NCBI GenBank assembly: GCA_947441895.1
Contig: CANEUT010000109.1
Location: 1 to 5,676 of the forward strand
Source: Rickettsiales bacterium
GTDB taxonomy: Bacteria > Pseudomonadota > Alphaproteobacteria > Rickettsiales > UBA3002
Length of the DNA: 5,676 nt
Reading direction: 5' to 3'
This document shows, one piece after another, positions 1 through 5,137 of this stretch (positions are counted from its first letter, which is position 1; each line of letters opens with the position of its first letter). Position numbers and translations under genes: made by a program. Below the pieces are notes generated by a model. It was not told where the DNA came from. It saw nothing but the letters and a program-made list of their open reading frames with translations, and searched no databases.

Positions 1-684
1 CATGATGGATTGGGTGAGGGAGTAAAGGTCGGCGGCGAGTGAATCTTCCGGCAGCTTAAACTGTTTATCAACATGATAGGCATGGTGGAAGGCAGTGTTT
101 TCCTCAATGGTCAGCTGATAGAGTGAGAGATGTCCACGCGCGCGGGTGAGTGCTTCGCGCAGTTCGGCTTCCCAGCCCTCCAGCGTCTGGTTTGGCAGCG
201 CATAAATCAGGTCGAACGAGTAGCGGGGGAATATCCCACGCGCCAATTCAATAGCATCTAGCGCCTCACACGCAGTGTGTTCGCGTCCGAGAAACTTCAG
301 TGATTCTGCCCGCAGCGACTGCACGCCGAGGGACACGCGGTTGACGCCTGCACTGGCCAAATCACGAAACTTCGCGGCTTCCACCGAGGTGGGGTTGGCC
401 TCCAGCGTAATTTCACAATTCGCATCTAACCCCCACAGTTTTCCCGCTTCTTCAATGAGTGCGGCGACGGTGGATGGCTCCATGAGTGATGGCGTGCCGC
501 CGCCGAAAAAAATGCTGCTGATGCGGTGCTGTGGCGCGCGTGCATACCAATACTGCATTTCCTTTAATAATGCTTCACACCACGTGTGATGGTCTACCCC
601 CTCGCGCACATGCGAGTTGAAATCGCAATAGGGGCACTTCTTTTTGCAGAAGGGCCAGTGGATATATAAGGCGGCGCTGCTCAT
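1..684 (-). CDS. hemW: HemW-type radical SAM protein, haem chaperone (N-terminal 228 residues, C-terminus outside window)
   Basis: The reading frame starts at ATG 684-682 and is open to the left edge, so the protein is partial. The N-terminus reads MSSAALYIHWPFCKKKCPYC, with the radical SAM cluster motif CxxxCxxC at C13, C17 and C20 followed by DFNSH. HemN, the true oxygen-independent coproporphyrinogen oxidase, has a further cysteine two residues after the last one; here it is F22, as in HemW. A GGGTPS glycine motif is at 61-66, and EANPTS (95-100) and RVSLGVQS (116-123) are also family blocks. HemW proteins bind haem and a 4Fe-4S cluster and are thought to deliver haem to respiratory enzymes; they were long misannotated as coproporphyrinogen oxidase. 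The C-terminal HemW domain and its haem-binding HNxxYW motif would lie outside the window. No clear Shine-Dalgarno precedes this ATG. An in-frame GTG at 726-724 is possible but would add non-family residues. Family assignment is very sure; haem-chaperone role is from the family. Confidence 0.95.
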   Translation of the reverse strand, partial: MSSAALYIHWPFCKKKCPYCDFNSHVREGVDHHTWCEALLKEMQYWYARAPQHRISSIFFGGGTPSLMEPSTVAALIEEAGKLWGLDANCEITLEANPTSVEAAKFRDLASAGVNRVSLGVQSLRAESLKFLGREHTACEALDAIELARGIFPRYSFDLIYALPNQTLEGWEAELREALTRARGHLSLYQLTIEENTAFHHAYHVDKQFKLPEDSLAADLYSLTQSIM

Positions 685-702
685 CGACTGCGCGCTTTGT
701 GT

Positions 703-731
703 TTGTGAAAAATCTGTGTTAGGCACAAAAT
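703..731 (+). promoter_or_regulatory. Candidate sigma70-like promoter ahead of the 883-1740 gene
   Basis: TTGTGA (703-708) and CAAAAT (726-731) are separated by 17 bases; each matches the -35 and -10 consensus at four of six positions. Transcription would begin near 738, just before the 754-871 hairpin. The same stretch holds the inverted repeat TTTGTG (702-707) / CACAAA (724-729), which could be an operator or simply chance. Found by eye only. Confidence 0.3.
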
Positions 732-753
732 AACTCGATTCTTAGTAACAAAA

Positions 754-871
754 GCGGCTTCAATTTTATTCCGCGCTAGGAGTGCAAGGACAAGGGTTGT
801 GCCGTGTAGCAGCGCTACATCAGCAGCCCGAGGCCGCAGCATGACAAGGCGCGGGGTGAAATTCAAGTCGC
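754..871 (+). repeat. Long imperfect palindrome, folding as a ~118-nt hairpin RNA on the + strand
   Basis: Bases 754-776 pair with 849-871: of 23 positions, 18 are Watson-Crick, 4 are G-U and one is a C-C mismatch (761/864). Inside, 783-785 can pair with 839-841 and 788-789 with 834-835. GGG 794-796 pairs with CCC 827-829, and this stem continues through 797-800 with 823-826. The tip is TGTAGC (805-810) with GCTACA (814-819) around the triloop AGC. The G-U pairs work only in the + strand transcript; on the minus strand they become A-C mismatches. The element lies in the likely 5' leader of the 883-1740 gene, ending four bases before its weak AGGGA ribosome-binding sequence. It could be a dispersed palindromic or MITE-like repeat, a leader regulator, or a small RNA. 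I see no target-site duplication and no second copy in the window. Confidence 0.6.
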
Positions 872-882
872 GTTAGGGATGT

Positions 883-1740
883 ATGGCCTTAGACGACAAA
901 GAACAATCAGCAATTATCGAACTGATGCACGGCAAATATCAGATGATATTGCCCGTTGAGGCCGAGTGGGGCATTCGCCTGCATGAGGGCGACATGCGCC
1001 CGCGCATTGAACATTTCCATGATGCCGTGCGCGCCTACACTTCGGGTGAGGCCGATATTTATGCCAAAAAAAGCCGCCTCAGCGTGGAGCATCTGGCTTA
1101 TGATCTGGGTCAGCTGCGGCTGATTGGTGACCGTCCGCTGGGGTTTATTAATCGCTCTACGGAAAAGTCCGCATCCACCCAAATTATAAAAACGGGGGCC
1201 AGCCCCGCTGGCTTTCACAAATCACCCCCGCAATCGGTGCGGCAGGAAATCATCAGCAATTACCGTGATTATACCGTTTTTTTCGCGGCGCTGTTTGCGC
1301 AAACGGCCGACCGCAACTATCAGGCCCGCAACGAAGAGATTGACGCGTCGGTCGCCGATTTGGGGCTGATTGAGCAAGTACTGGAACAATTGATGAGCGG
1401 CGAGCTGGATAATGGGCAGGCCATGCACGAGCTGATGCATGTGGAGCGTGATGATTTGCGTGAGCGGGTGCAGGCCATGCTGGCGCAAAAAAAGCTGAGC
1501 GCGCGCGAGAAGCAAGAGGCGCTGGCCATGTTGGGCAAAATTGAAAAGGGCCTGGCCGCCGAGCAGAAAGACCTTGAAAAATCGCACATGAGCTATGCCA
1601 CGGGTCAGCTGGCGGTCTATGAAGATGCGAAAGAAACCGTGAAGCGCCTGGCCGGTGCGGGGCTTAACCTCGCCGGAAAATTCGTCGATAACGCCATGCA
1701 AGCCGCGCAGAAGGGCAAGGGGCAAGGGCGGAGTCAGTAG
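883..1740 (+). CDS. Uncharacterised, mostly helical cytoplasmic protein
   Basis: A 285-residue protein that I do not recognise. Start ATG 883 is preceded by AGGGA at 875-879, a short-spaced and weak ribosome-binding site; the ATG at 879 is in another frame. No signal peptide or membrane segment is visible. The N-terminal part (about 1-92) looks like a compact mixed or helical domain. It is followed by a low-complexity linker rich in S, T, P, G and K (about 93-120). A long, highly charged helical region follows (about 120-270), with coiled-coil-like stretches at 145-200 and 205-255, for example around DLRERVQAMLAQKKLS. The tail is basic and polar (KGKGQGRSQ). Base composition is like its neighbours and the antisense frame is also nearly open, a codon-bias effect, which supports real coding. 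It converges on the SPFH gene with a two-base gap. No catalytic motif is evident; a structural or adaptor role is only a guess. Confidence 0.85.
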   Translation: MALDDKEQSAIIELMHGKYQMILPVEAEWGIRLHEGDMRPRIEHFHDAVRAYTSGEADIYAKKSRLSVEHLAYDLGQLRLIGDRPLGFINRSTEKSASTQIIKTGASPAGFHKSPPQSVRQEIISNYRDYTVFFAALFAQTADRNYQARNEEIDASVADLGLIEQVLEQLMSGELDNGQAMHELMHVERDDLRERVQAMLAQKKLSAREKQEALAMLGKIEKGLAAEQKDLEKSHMSYATGQLAVYEDAKETVKRLAGAGLNLAGKFVDNAMQAAQKGKGQGRSQ

Positions 1741-1742
1741 CC

Positions 1743-2651
1743 TTAACCGTTCGCCTTGGCGGCGCCCAACATCGACTGCATAATTTGCTGGCTGATATCG
1801 CCCACCGCGTTGGGTGAGTGCGAGAGGAACAGCGTGTTGGTTTTGTTGCTTTCACCGATGGATTTCAGCGTGTCGAAATACTGCGTAATCAGCACCAGCT
1901 GCATGGTTTCGGCAGCGGAAACGCCGCCCACCACTTTCTGCAAACCCTCGATGGAGGACTGCAGCCCTTCGATAATGGCGCGGCGCTGATTGGCAATGCC
2001 GTGACCTTGCAGGGCCTTGCTTTCGGCCTCGGCCTCGGCTTTTTTCACCACCAGAATTTTCTCGGCCTCACCGCGGGCGGCGGCGGCCACCTGGTCGCGC
2101 TGGGCGGCGTTGATGTCGTTCATGGCCGATTTTACTTTGGCGTCGGGCACAATATCGGTGACGAGCACGTTGACAATTTCATAACCGAATTCCGACATGT
2201 CCGCATCGAGCTCTTTTTTCACCGCGGCGGCGATGCCCGATTGGCTGGCGAACACCTCATCCAGCGTGAGGCTTGGCACATGGCCCAGCACCACCTGTTC
2301 CACATAGGATTTAATTTGCGCCACCGGGTCGGCCAGTTTGTAAAACGCGTCGAACACTTTTTCGGGGTGTACGCGATTTTGCACCGACACTGGAATAGTG
2401 ACGAACACGTTGTCTTTCGTTTTGGTTTCCATGGTGAGGGTGATTTGGTTGACCCGCAGTGAAACGCGGCCCGCCACCTGGTCGATCAGCGGCACTTTCC
2501 ACCCAAGGCCCGCTTGCGAAATACGCAAAAATTTGCCGAAGCGCGTGATGACGGCGATTTCTGCCGTTTGCACGGTGTAAAAGCTGGTGATGATGAGCAC
2601 CAGCGCGATGAAACCCAGCGTGTAATAGATTCCGTTGATTAGCATATCCAT
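1743..2651 (-). CDS. SPFH/stomatin-like membrane-anchored protein, HIR type
   Basis: A 302-residue SPFH-domain (stomatin, prohibitin, flotillin, HflK/C) protein. An N-terminal hydrophobic segment at about 7-27 (IYYTLGFIALVLIITSFY) anchors it. The SPFH domain follows, from about 27 (TAEIAVITRFGKFL) to 200, then an Ala/Glu-rich helix (about 183-215, AARGEAEKILVVKKAEAEAE) of the kind that drives ring assembly. Blocks such as SLRVNQ, METKTKDNVFV, AFYKLADP, YGYEIV-like FGYEIV, VTDIVPD, MNDINAAQR and LVLITQYFDTLKSIG match the plant hypersensitive-induced-response group more closely than HflC as I recall it. Such proteins form large membrane-associated oligomers and are linked to membrane microdomains and protease control; the client here is unknown. 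Start ATG 2651 has a GGGAG ribosome-binding sequence seven bases upstream; M3 is a possible alternative start. No NfeD-type partner or HflK/FtsH gene is next to it, so it appears monocistronic. QmcA is a similar-length relative. Confidence 0.92.
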   Translation of the reverse strand: MDMLINGIYYTLGFIALVLIITSFYTVQTAEIAVITRFGKFLRISQAGLGWKVPLIDQVAGRVSLRVNQITLTMETKTKDNVFVTIPVSVQNRVHPEKVFDAFYKLADPVAQIKSYVEQVVLGHVPSLTLDEVFASQSGIAAAVKKELDADMSEFGYEIVNVLVTDIVPDAKVKSAMNDINAAQRDQVAAAARGEAEKILVVKKAEAEAESKALQGHGIANQRRAIIEGLQSSIEGLQKVVGGVSAAETMQLVLITQYFDTLKSIGESNKTNTLFLSHSPNAVGDISQQIMQSMLGAAKANG

Positions 2652-2681
2652 GGCTTAACTCCCATCAAAAGTTGTGGGCGA

Positions 2682-2709
2682 ACTATAAGGACTCGTATGC
2701 GTAAAGCAA
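2682..2709 (-). promoter_or_regulatory. Candidate promoter of the SPFH gene
   Basis: On the minus strand TTGCTT (2709-2704) and TATAGT (2687-2682) are separated by 16 bases. The -10 matches the consensus at five of six positions, the -35 at three. Transcription would start near 2675, giving a leader of about 25 bases that carries the GGGAG ribosome-binding sequence at 2663-2659. Confidence 0.35.
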
Positions 2710-2720
2710 CTGCTTGTGGT

Positions 2721-2813
2721 GTCATCGTCATGCCCGCGAAGGCGGGCATCCAGCGTCGCGCGTCTGCGCGACAGTATTTTCTTGGACTGGATCCCCGCCT
2801 GCGCGGGGATGAC
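2721..2813. repeat. Dispersed palindromic repeat with three hairpins ('VIPAQAGIQ' type)
   Basis: Three strong hairpins lie in a row. TGCCCGC 2731-2737 pairs with 2742-2748, GTCGCGC 2755-2761 with 2766-2772, and ATCCCCGC 2791-2798 with 2803-2810. Each has a four-base loop. ATCCAG (2748-2753) also mirrors CTGGAT (2787-2792), and GTCAT at 2721-2725 and 2727-2731 mirrors ATGAC at 2809-2813, so the whole unit is roughly symmetrical. Its translations contain VIPAQAGIQ on the minus strand and WIPACAGMT on the plus strand, the well-known signature of an abundant intergenic repeat in many proteobacterial genomes. It begins eight bases past the rsmD stop codon, so it could also act as a transcription terminator or mRNA 3' stabiliser for the rluB-rsmD transcript. 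The apparent reading frames across it are not genes. Confidence 0.88.
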
Positions 2814-2820
2814 AGAAGTC

Positions 2821-3375
2821 CTAATCAACCTCATACACATGCACAAACGTCTTGCCGTATTTGCGGCTGTCGATGAGGGTTGCGCCATCCAGCGTTGCCA
2901 CTGGCATGCCCAGCGGCTCTTCCGAAACGATGAGGCTGCCGCTGGCCACCCACCCCTGCGCGCGAAGGCTAATATAAGCGAGGGCAAGCAGCGGTGTGGC
3001 ATAGGGCGCATCCATTAATACCAGACGGGCCACCTCGCGCGCGGGGGGCAGGCGCGTGGCATCCCCCTGCACATAAAAAGATTGTTGCGCCATGCCACAA
3101 TGCAGCACGTTGGCGCGGGTGAGTTCGATGGATTTTTTGTCTTTGTCGATGAAGGTGACGGCTTTGGCGCCGCGTGACAATGCCTCGAGCCCCAGCGCGC
3201 CGGTGCCGCAGCACAGGTCGACCACGTGGCAATCGATGATATTGTCACCGCCGAATTTGCCATGCATCAGCAGGTTGAAAATGGATTCGCGCGTGCGGTC
3301 GCTCGTGGGGCGAATGGTGTCGCCCACGGGTGGGGTGAGTTTGCGACCTTTTAATGCTCCGGCGATAATGCGCAT
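2821..3375 (-). CDS. rsmD: 16S rRNA (guanine966-N2)-methyltransferase RsmD
   Basis: A 184-residue SAM-dependent methyltransferase, near the usual RsmD length. It begins MRIIAGALKGRKL and carries the family blocks IRPTSDRTRESIFNLL (21-36). SAM-binding motif I is VDLCCGTGALGLEALSRGA (52-70), and the acidic turn after the next strand is FIDKD (75-79). The catalytic N/DPPY/F motif is DAPY at 122-125, so the first proline is replaced by alanine. RsmD methylates N2 of G966 in 16S rRNA during 30S assembly. The frame runs on upstream to an ATG at 3450, but those 25 residues come from a GC-rich repeat. ATG 3375 has a near-perfect AGGAGG seven bases upstream and matches the family N-terminus, so I chose it. 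It lies 160 bases downstream of the pseudouridine synthase gene, the usual partner in alphaproteobacteria, and is probably cotranscribed. Confidence 0.93.
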   Translation of the reverse strand: MRIIAGALKGRKLTPPVGDTIRPTSDRTRESIFNLLMHGKFGGDNIIDCHVVDLCCGTGALGLEALSRGAKAVTFIDKDKKSIELTRANVLHCGMAQQSFYVQGDATRLPPAREVARLVLMDAPYATPLLALAYISLRAQGWVASGSLIVSEEPLGMPVATLDGATLIDSRKYGKTFVHVYEVD

Positions 3376-3450
3376 GCGTTCTCCTCCTTGAGAAGGGGGC
3401 GATCCCCCCTTCGCGCTACGCGCTGACCCCCTCGCTTCGCGGCTCGCCAT
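3376..3450 (-). repeat. GC-rich repeat-like leader of rsmD with hairpin and strong ribosome-binding site
   Basis: GAAGGGGG (3392-3399) pairs with CCCCCTTC (3405-3412) around a five-base loop, followed by a short GCGC-TAC-GCGC hairpin (3413-3423). The stretch also holds two similar CTCGC units, at 3433 and 3445. Its minus-strand translation (PPSQGGE) resembles another common type of intergenic repeat. The rsmD Shine-Dalgarno AGGAGG (3388-3383) sits a few bases after the first hairpin and may derive from the repeat. A fold there could influence rsmD translation; this is inference. Confidence 0.5.
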
Positions 3451-3535
3451 GGAAGGCTACGCACGATTCTACGCGGATATGTTAAGACTTCGATTGCCAC
3501 CCATAAATGGATTTATAAAGTGAAACCAGCGAAGC

Positions 3536-4270
3536 TTAAATACCCAATTTTTTCATCAACGCTTTCACTTGGTCTTGCGGCACTTCTGCAACTTCTTCGG
3601 GGTGTAAATCCGCTAAGGAGAACGACCCATACGACACGCGAATAAGCCTGCTGACGGGCAAATCAAAATGCTCGAAAATGCGGCGAATTTCCCGGTTTTT
3701 GCCCTCGCTTAAGCGTAGGGTGAGCCACTGGTTGCGGCCGGATGTTTTTTCATCCTCCACCACCACGTCGATGGGTTGGTAATGCACGCCATCGATGCTG
3801 ACGCCGCGCGCCAATTGGTCTAAATGCGTTTGCATGGGCAGGCCCCGAATGCGCACGCGGTAAACGCGTTCTTGCGCGTTGGAGGGCAGCTCCATGGCGC
3901 GGGCGATGGTGCCGGAATTGGTGAGCAGCAGCAGCCCCTCGCTATCTAAATCGAGCCTGCCGACGGATATGACACGCGGCATGTCGTGCGGCAAATGTTC
4001 GAACACCGTGTGGCGGCCTTCGGGGTCACGGTGGGTGGTGACCAGTCCGGCGGGTTTGTGATAGACCCACAGGCGCGGCGTGGGCGCCGCGTTTTTGATT
4101 TTTTTGCCGTCCACGACGACGCGGTCGTCATCGCTCACCAAGGTAGCGGGTGTGACAATCACTTCGCCATTCACTTCCACGCGGCCATCTGCAATCCAGC
4201 GCTCGGCATCGCGTCTGGAACACAAACCAGCACTGGCCATAAATTTTGCTATTCTTTGTTTTTCACTCAT
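3536..4270 (-). CDS. rluB: RluB/RsuA-family rRNA pseudouridine synthase
   Basis: A 244-residue pseudouridine synthase. An N-terminal S4 RNA-binding domain (about 4-50: RIAKFMASAGLCSRRDAERWI, then GRVEVNG) is followed by the RsuA-type catalytic domain. Catalytic Asp is D107 in GRLDLDSEGLLLLTN (104-118). Other family blocks are LWVYHKPAGLVTT (67-79), ERVYRVRIRG (134-143) and the C-terminal SEGKNREIRRIFEHF (188-202). The enzyme isomerises a uridine in rRNA to pseudouridine. By family and by its rsmD partner, RluB (23S U2605) is the most likely member, but RluE/RluF/RsuA specificities cannot be excluded by eye. It is shorter than E. coli RluB because it lacks the long C-terminal tail. Its ATG overlaps the stop codon of the upstream hydrolase in an ATGA, which suggests coupled translation; no independent strong ribosome-binding site is seen. 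Confidence 0.92.
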   Translation of the reverse strand: MSEKQRIAKFMASAGLCSRRDAERWIADGRVEVNGEVIVTPATLVSDDDRVVVDGKKIKNAAPTPRLWVYHKPAGLVTTHRDPEGRHTVFEHLPHDMPRVISVGRLDLDSEGLLLLTNSGTIARAMELPSNAQERVYRVRIRGLPMQTHLDQLARGVSIDGVHYQPIDVVVEDEKTSGRNQWLTLRLSEGKNREIRRIFEHFDLPVSRLIRVSYGSFSLADLHPEEVAEVPQDQVKALMKKLGI

Positions 4271-4995
4271 TTTGCGTAGGCGCGGGCGGCGGCAACGAAG
4301 GCGGTTAGAATCGCATCATCCGCCGGGGTGATGGAAAATTCAGGATGCCACTGCACGCCTAGGCAGAAGGGGTGGGCGGGATATTCAATACCCTCAATCA
4401 CCCCATCGGCCGCGCGGGAATTGACCACCGCGCCGGGCGCTGCTTTGCCAATGGCTTGGTGGTGCGCGCTGTTCACCGAAATGCTGGGCTTGCCAACAAT
4501 TTTTGAAAGCAGCGTGTTGGCCACAATCGCCACCTCGTGCCCCGGTTCGTGCCGCGGGTTGGGTTGTTCATGCGCCAGCGCGTTGTTGATGCTATCAGGA
4601 ATATGCTGAATGAGGGTGCCGCCCAAGATGACGTTCAGCAATTGCTCGCCGCCGCAAATGCCGAGGATGGGCATGTTGCGCTTGATGGCGCCTTCGGTCA
4701 CGGCCCATTCAAACTGGCTGCGGCGCGGCTTGGTGGTGACTTTATCGCTCGTCGTTTGTTCGCCATACATTTCGGGCGGCACATCAAAATTGCCGCCGGT
4801 GATGATGAGGCCCGACAGGGTGCTGAGGTAATGTTCGGCCAGCTCGACCTCATGCGGAAGCGCCACGGGCAGGCCGCCGGCGCGGGCCACACTGCCGCAA
4901 TAATTATCGCGCAGCGCATACCACGGATATTTGGAATAGCCGCCGGCCGTTTCATAATCCAGCGTGATACCGATGATGGGGGGAGTGGATGTCAT
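4267..4995 (-). CDS. Peptidase C26 / class I glutamine amidotransferase-like hydrolase (gamma-glutamyl hydrolase, PuuD-like)
   Basis: A 242-residue protein beginning MTSTPPIIGITLDYE. It has the class I glutamine-amidotransferase fold of family C26. LIITGGNFDVPPEMYGE is at 63-79, the nucleophile elbow GICGGEQLLNV has C114, and the closing dyad GVQWHPEF has H217 and E219. The block VNSAHHQAI (174-182) is also typical. Relatives cleave gamma-glutamyl bonds, for example gamma-Glu-GABA in putrescine breakdown (PuuD); no other putrescine gene is present, so the substrate is unknown. The elbow reads CGGEQ rather than the common CRGMQ/CRGxN. A longer frame starts at 5088, but its extra 31 residues cover a palindromic-repeat remnant and have no family resemblance; ATG 4995 matches the family start. 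The ribosome-binding site is weak (GCGAG). It is the first gene of the minus-strand cluster and overlaps rluB by four bases. Confidence 0.9.
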   Translation of the reverse strand: MTSTPPIIGITLDYETAGGYSKYPWYALRDNYCGSVARAGGLPVALPHEVELAEHYLSTLSGLIITGGNFDVPPEMYGEQTTSDKVTTKPRRSQFEWAVTEGAIKRNMPILGICGGEQLLNVILGGTLIQHIPDSINNALAHEQPNPRHEPGHEVAIVANTLLSKIVGKPSISVNSAHHQAIGKAAPGAVVNSRAADGVIEGIEYPAHPFCLGVQWHPEFSITPADDAILTAFVAAARAYAK

Positions 4996-5014
4996 GTGTG
5001 CTCGCTTTTTGTGA

Positions 5015-5042
5015 CCTATATGCCGTTTTTGCGTGAAGTAAA
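5015..5042 (-). promoter_or_regulatory. Candidate promoter of the hydrolase-rluB-rsmD cluster
   Basis: On the minus strand TTTACT (5042-5037) and TATAGG (5020-5015) are 16 bases apart, each with four of six consensus matches. It lies about 20 bases before the ATG at 4995, in the intergenic region shared with the diverging motA gene. By eye only. Confidence 0.3.
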
Positions 5043-5083
5043 AGCCGGAAACGACGGCGTTTACGCTTTCGCTGGAATGACGC
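5040..5083. repeat. Possible degenerate copy of the dispersed palindromic repeat
   Basis: Read on the minus strand this stretch begins GCGTCATTCCAGCGAAAGCG, close to the end of common 'VIPAKAG'-type intergenic repeats and related to the unit at 2721-2813 (CGTCATGCCCGCGAAGGCG). Only one half is recognisable and its stem is largely lost. It lies between the diverging hydrolase and motA genes. Confidence 0.4.
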
Positions 5084-5137
5084 GCCAAACACGGTTAATG
5101 TGCGGCCGTATCGATTCATCAATCAAGGGCTAAACAC

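Noticed and set aside
275..589. 104-codon + strand frame
   Set aside because: Antisense to the well-supported hemW coding region.
907..1725. Two long minus-strand frames (907-1218 and 1222-1725) opposite the 883-1740 gene
   Set aside because: They share one antisense frame, broken by a single stop, and have His/Leu/Arg-rich translations typical of the complement of a GC-biased coding strand.
1818..2462. 214-codon + strand frame opposite the SPFH gene
   Set aside because: The SPFH protein on the other strand is clearly recognisable; this His/Phe/Gly-rich translation is its antisense shadow.
2655..3018. Frames on both strands crossing the 2721-2813 repeat
   Set aside because: They contain the repeat's stereotyped translations (VIPAQAGIQ, WIPACAGMT) and the antisense or out-of-frame part of rsmD.
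3481..3535. CCATAAATGG palindrome (about 3501-3510) as an rluB terminator
   Set aside because: The stem is short and AT-rich and no T-run follows on the minus strand; it does not look like an intrinsic terminator.
4537..5133. 198-codon + strand frame ending just before motA
   Set aside because: It is antisense to the C26 hydrolase and then runs through an intergenic repeat; no family resemblance.
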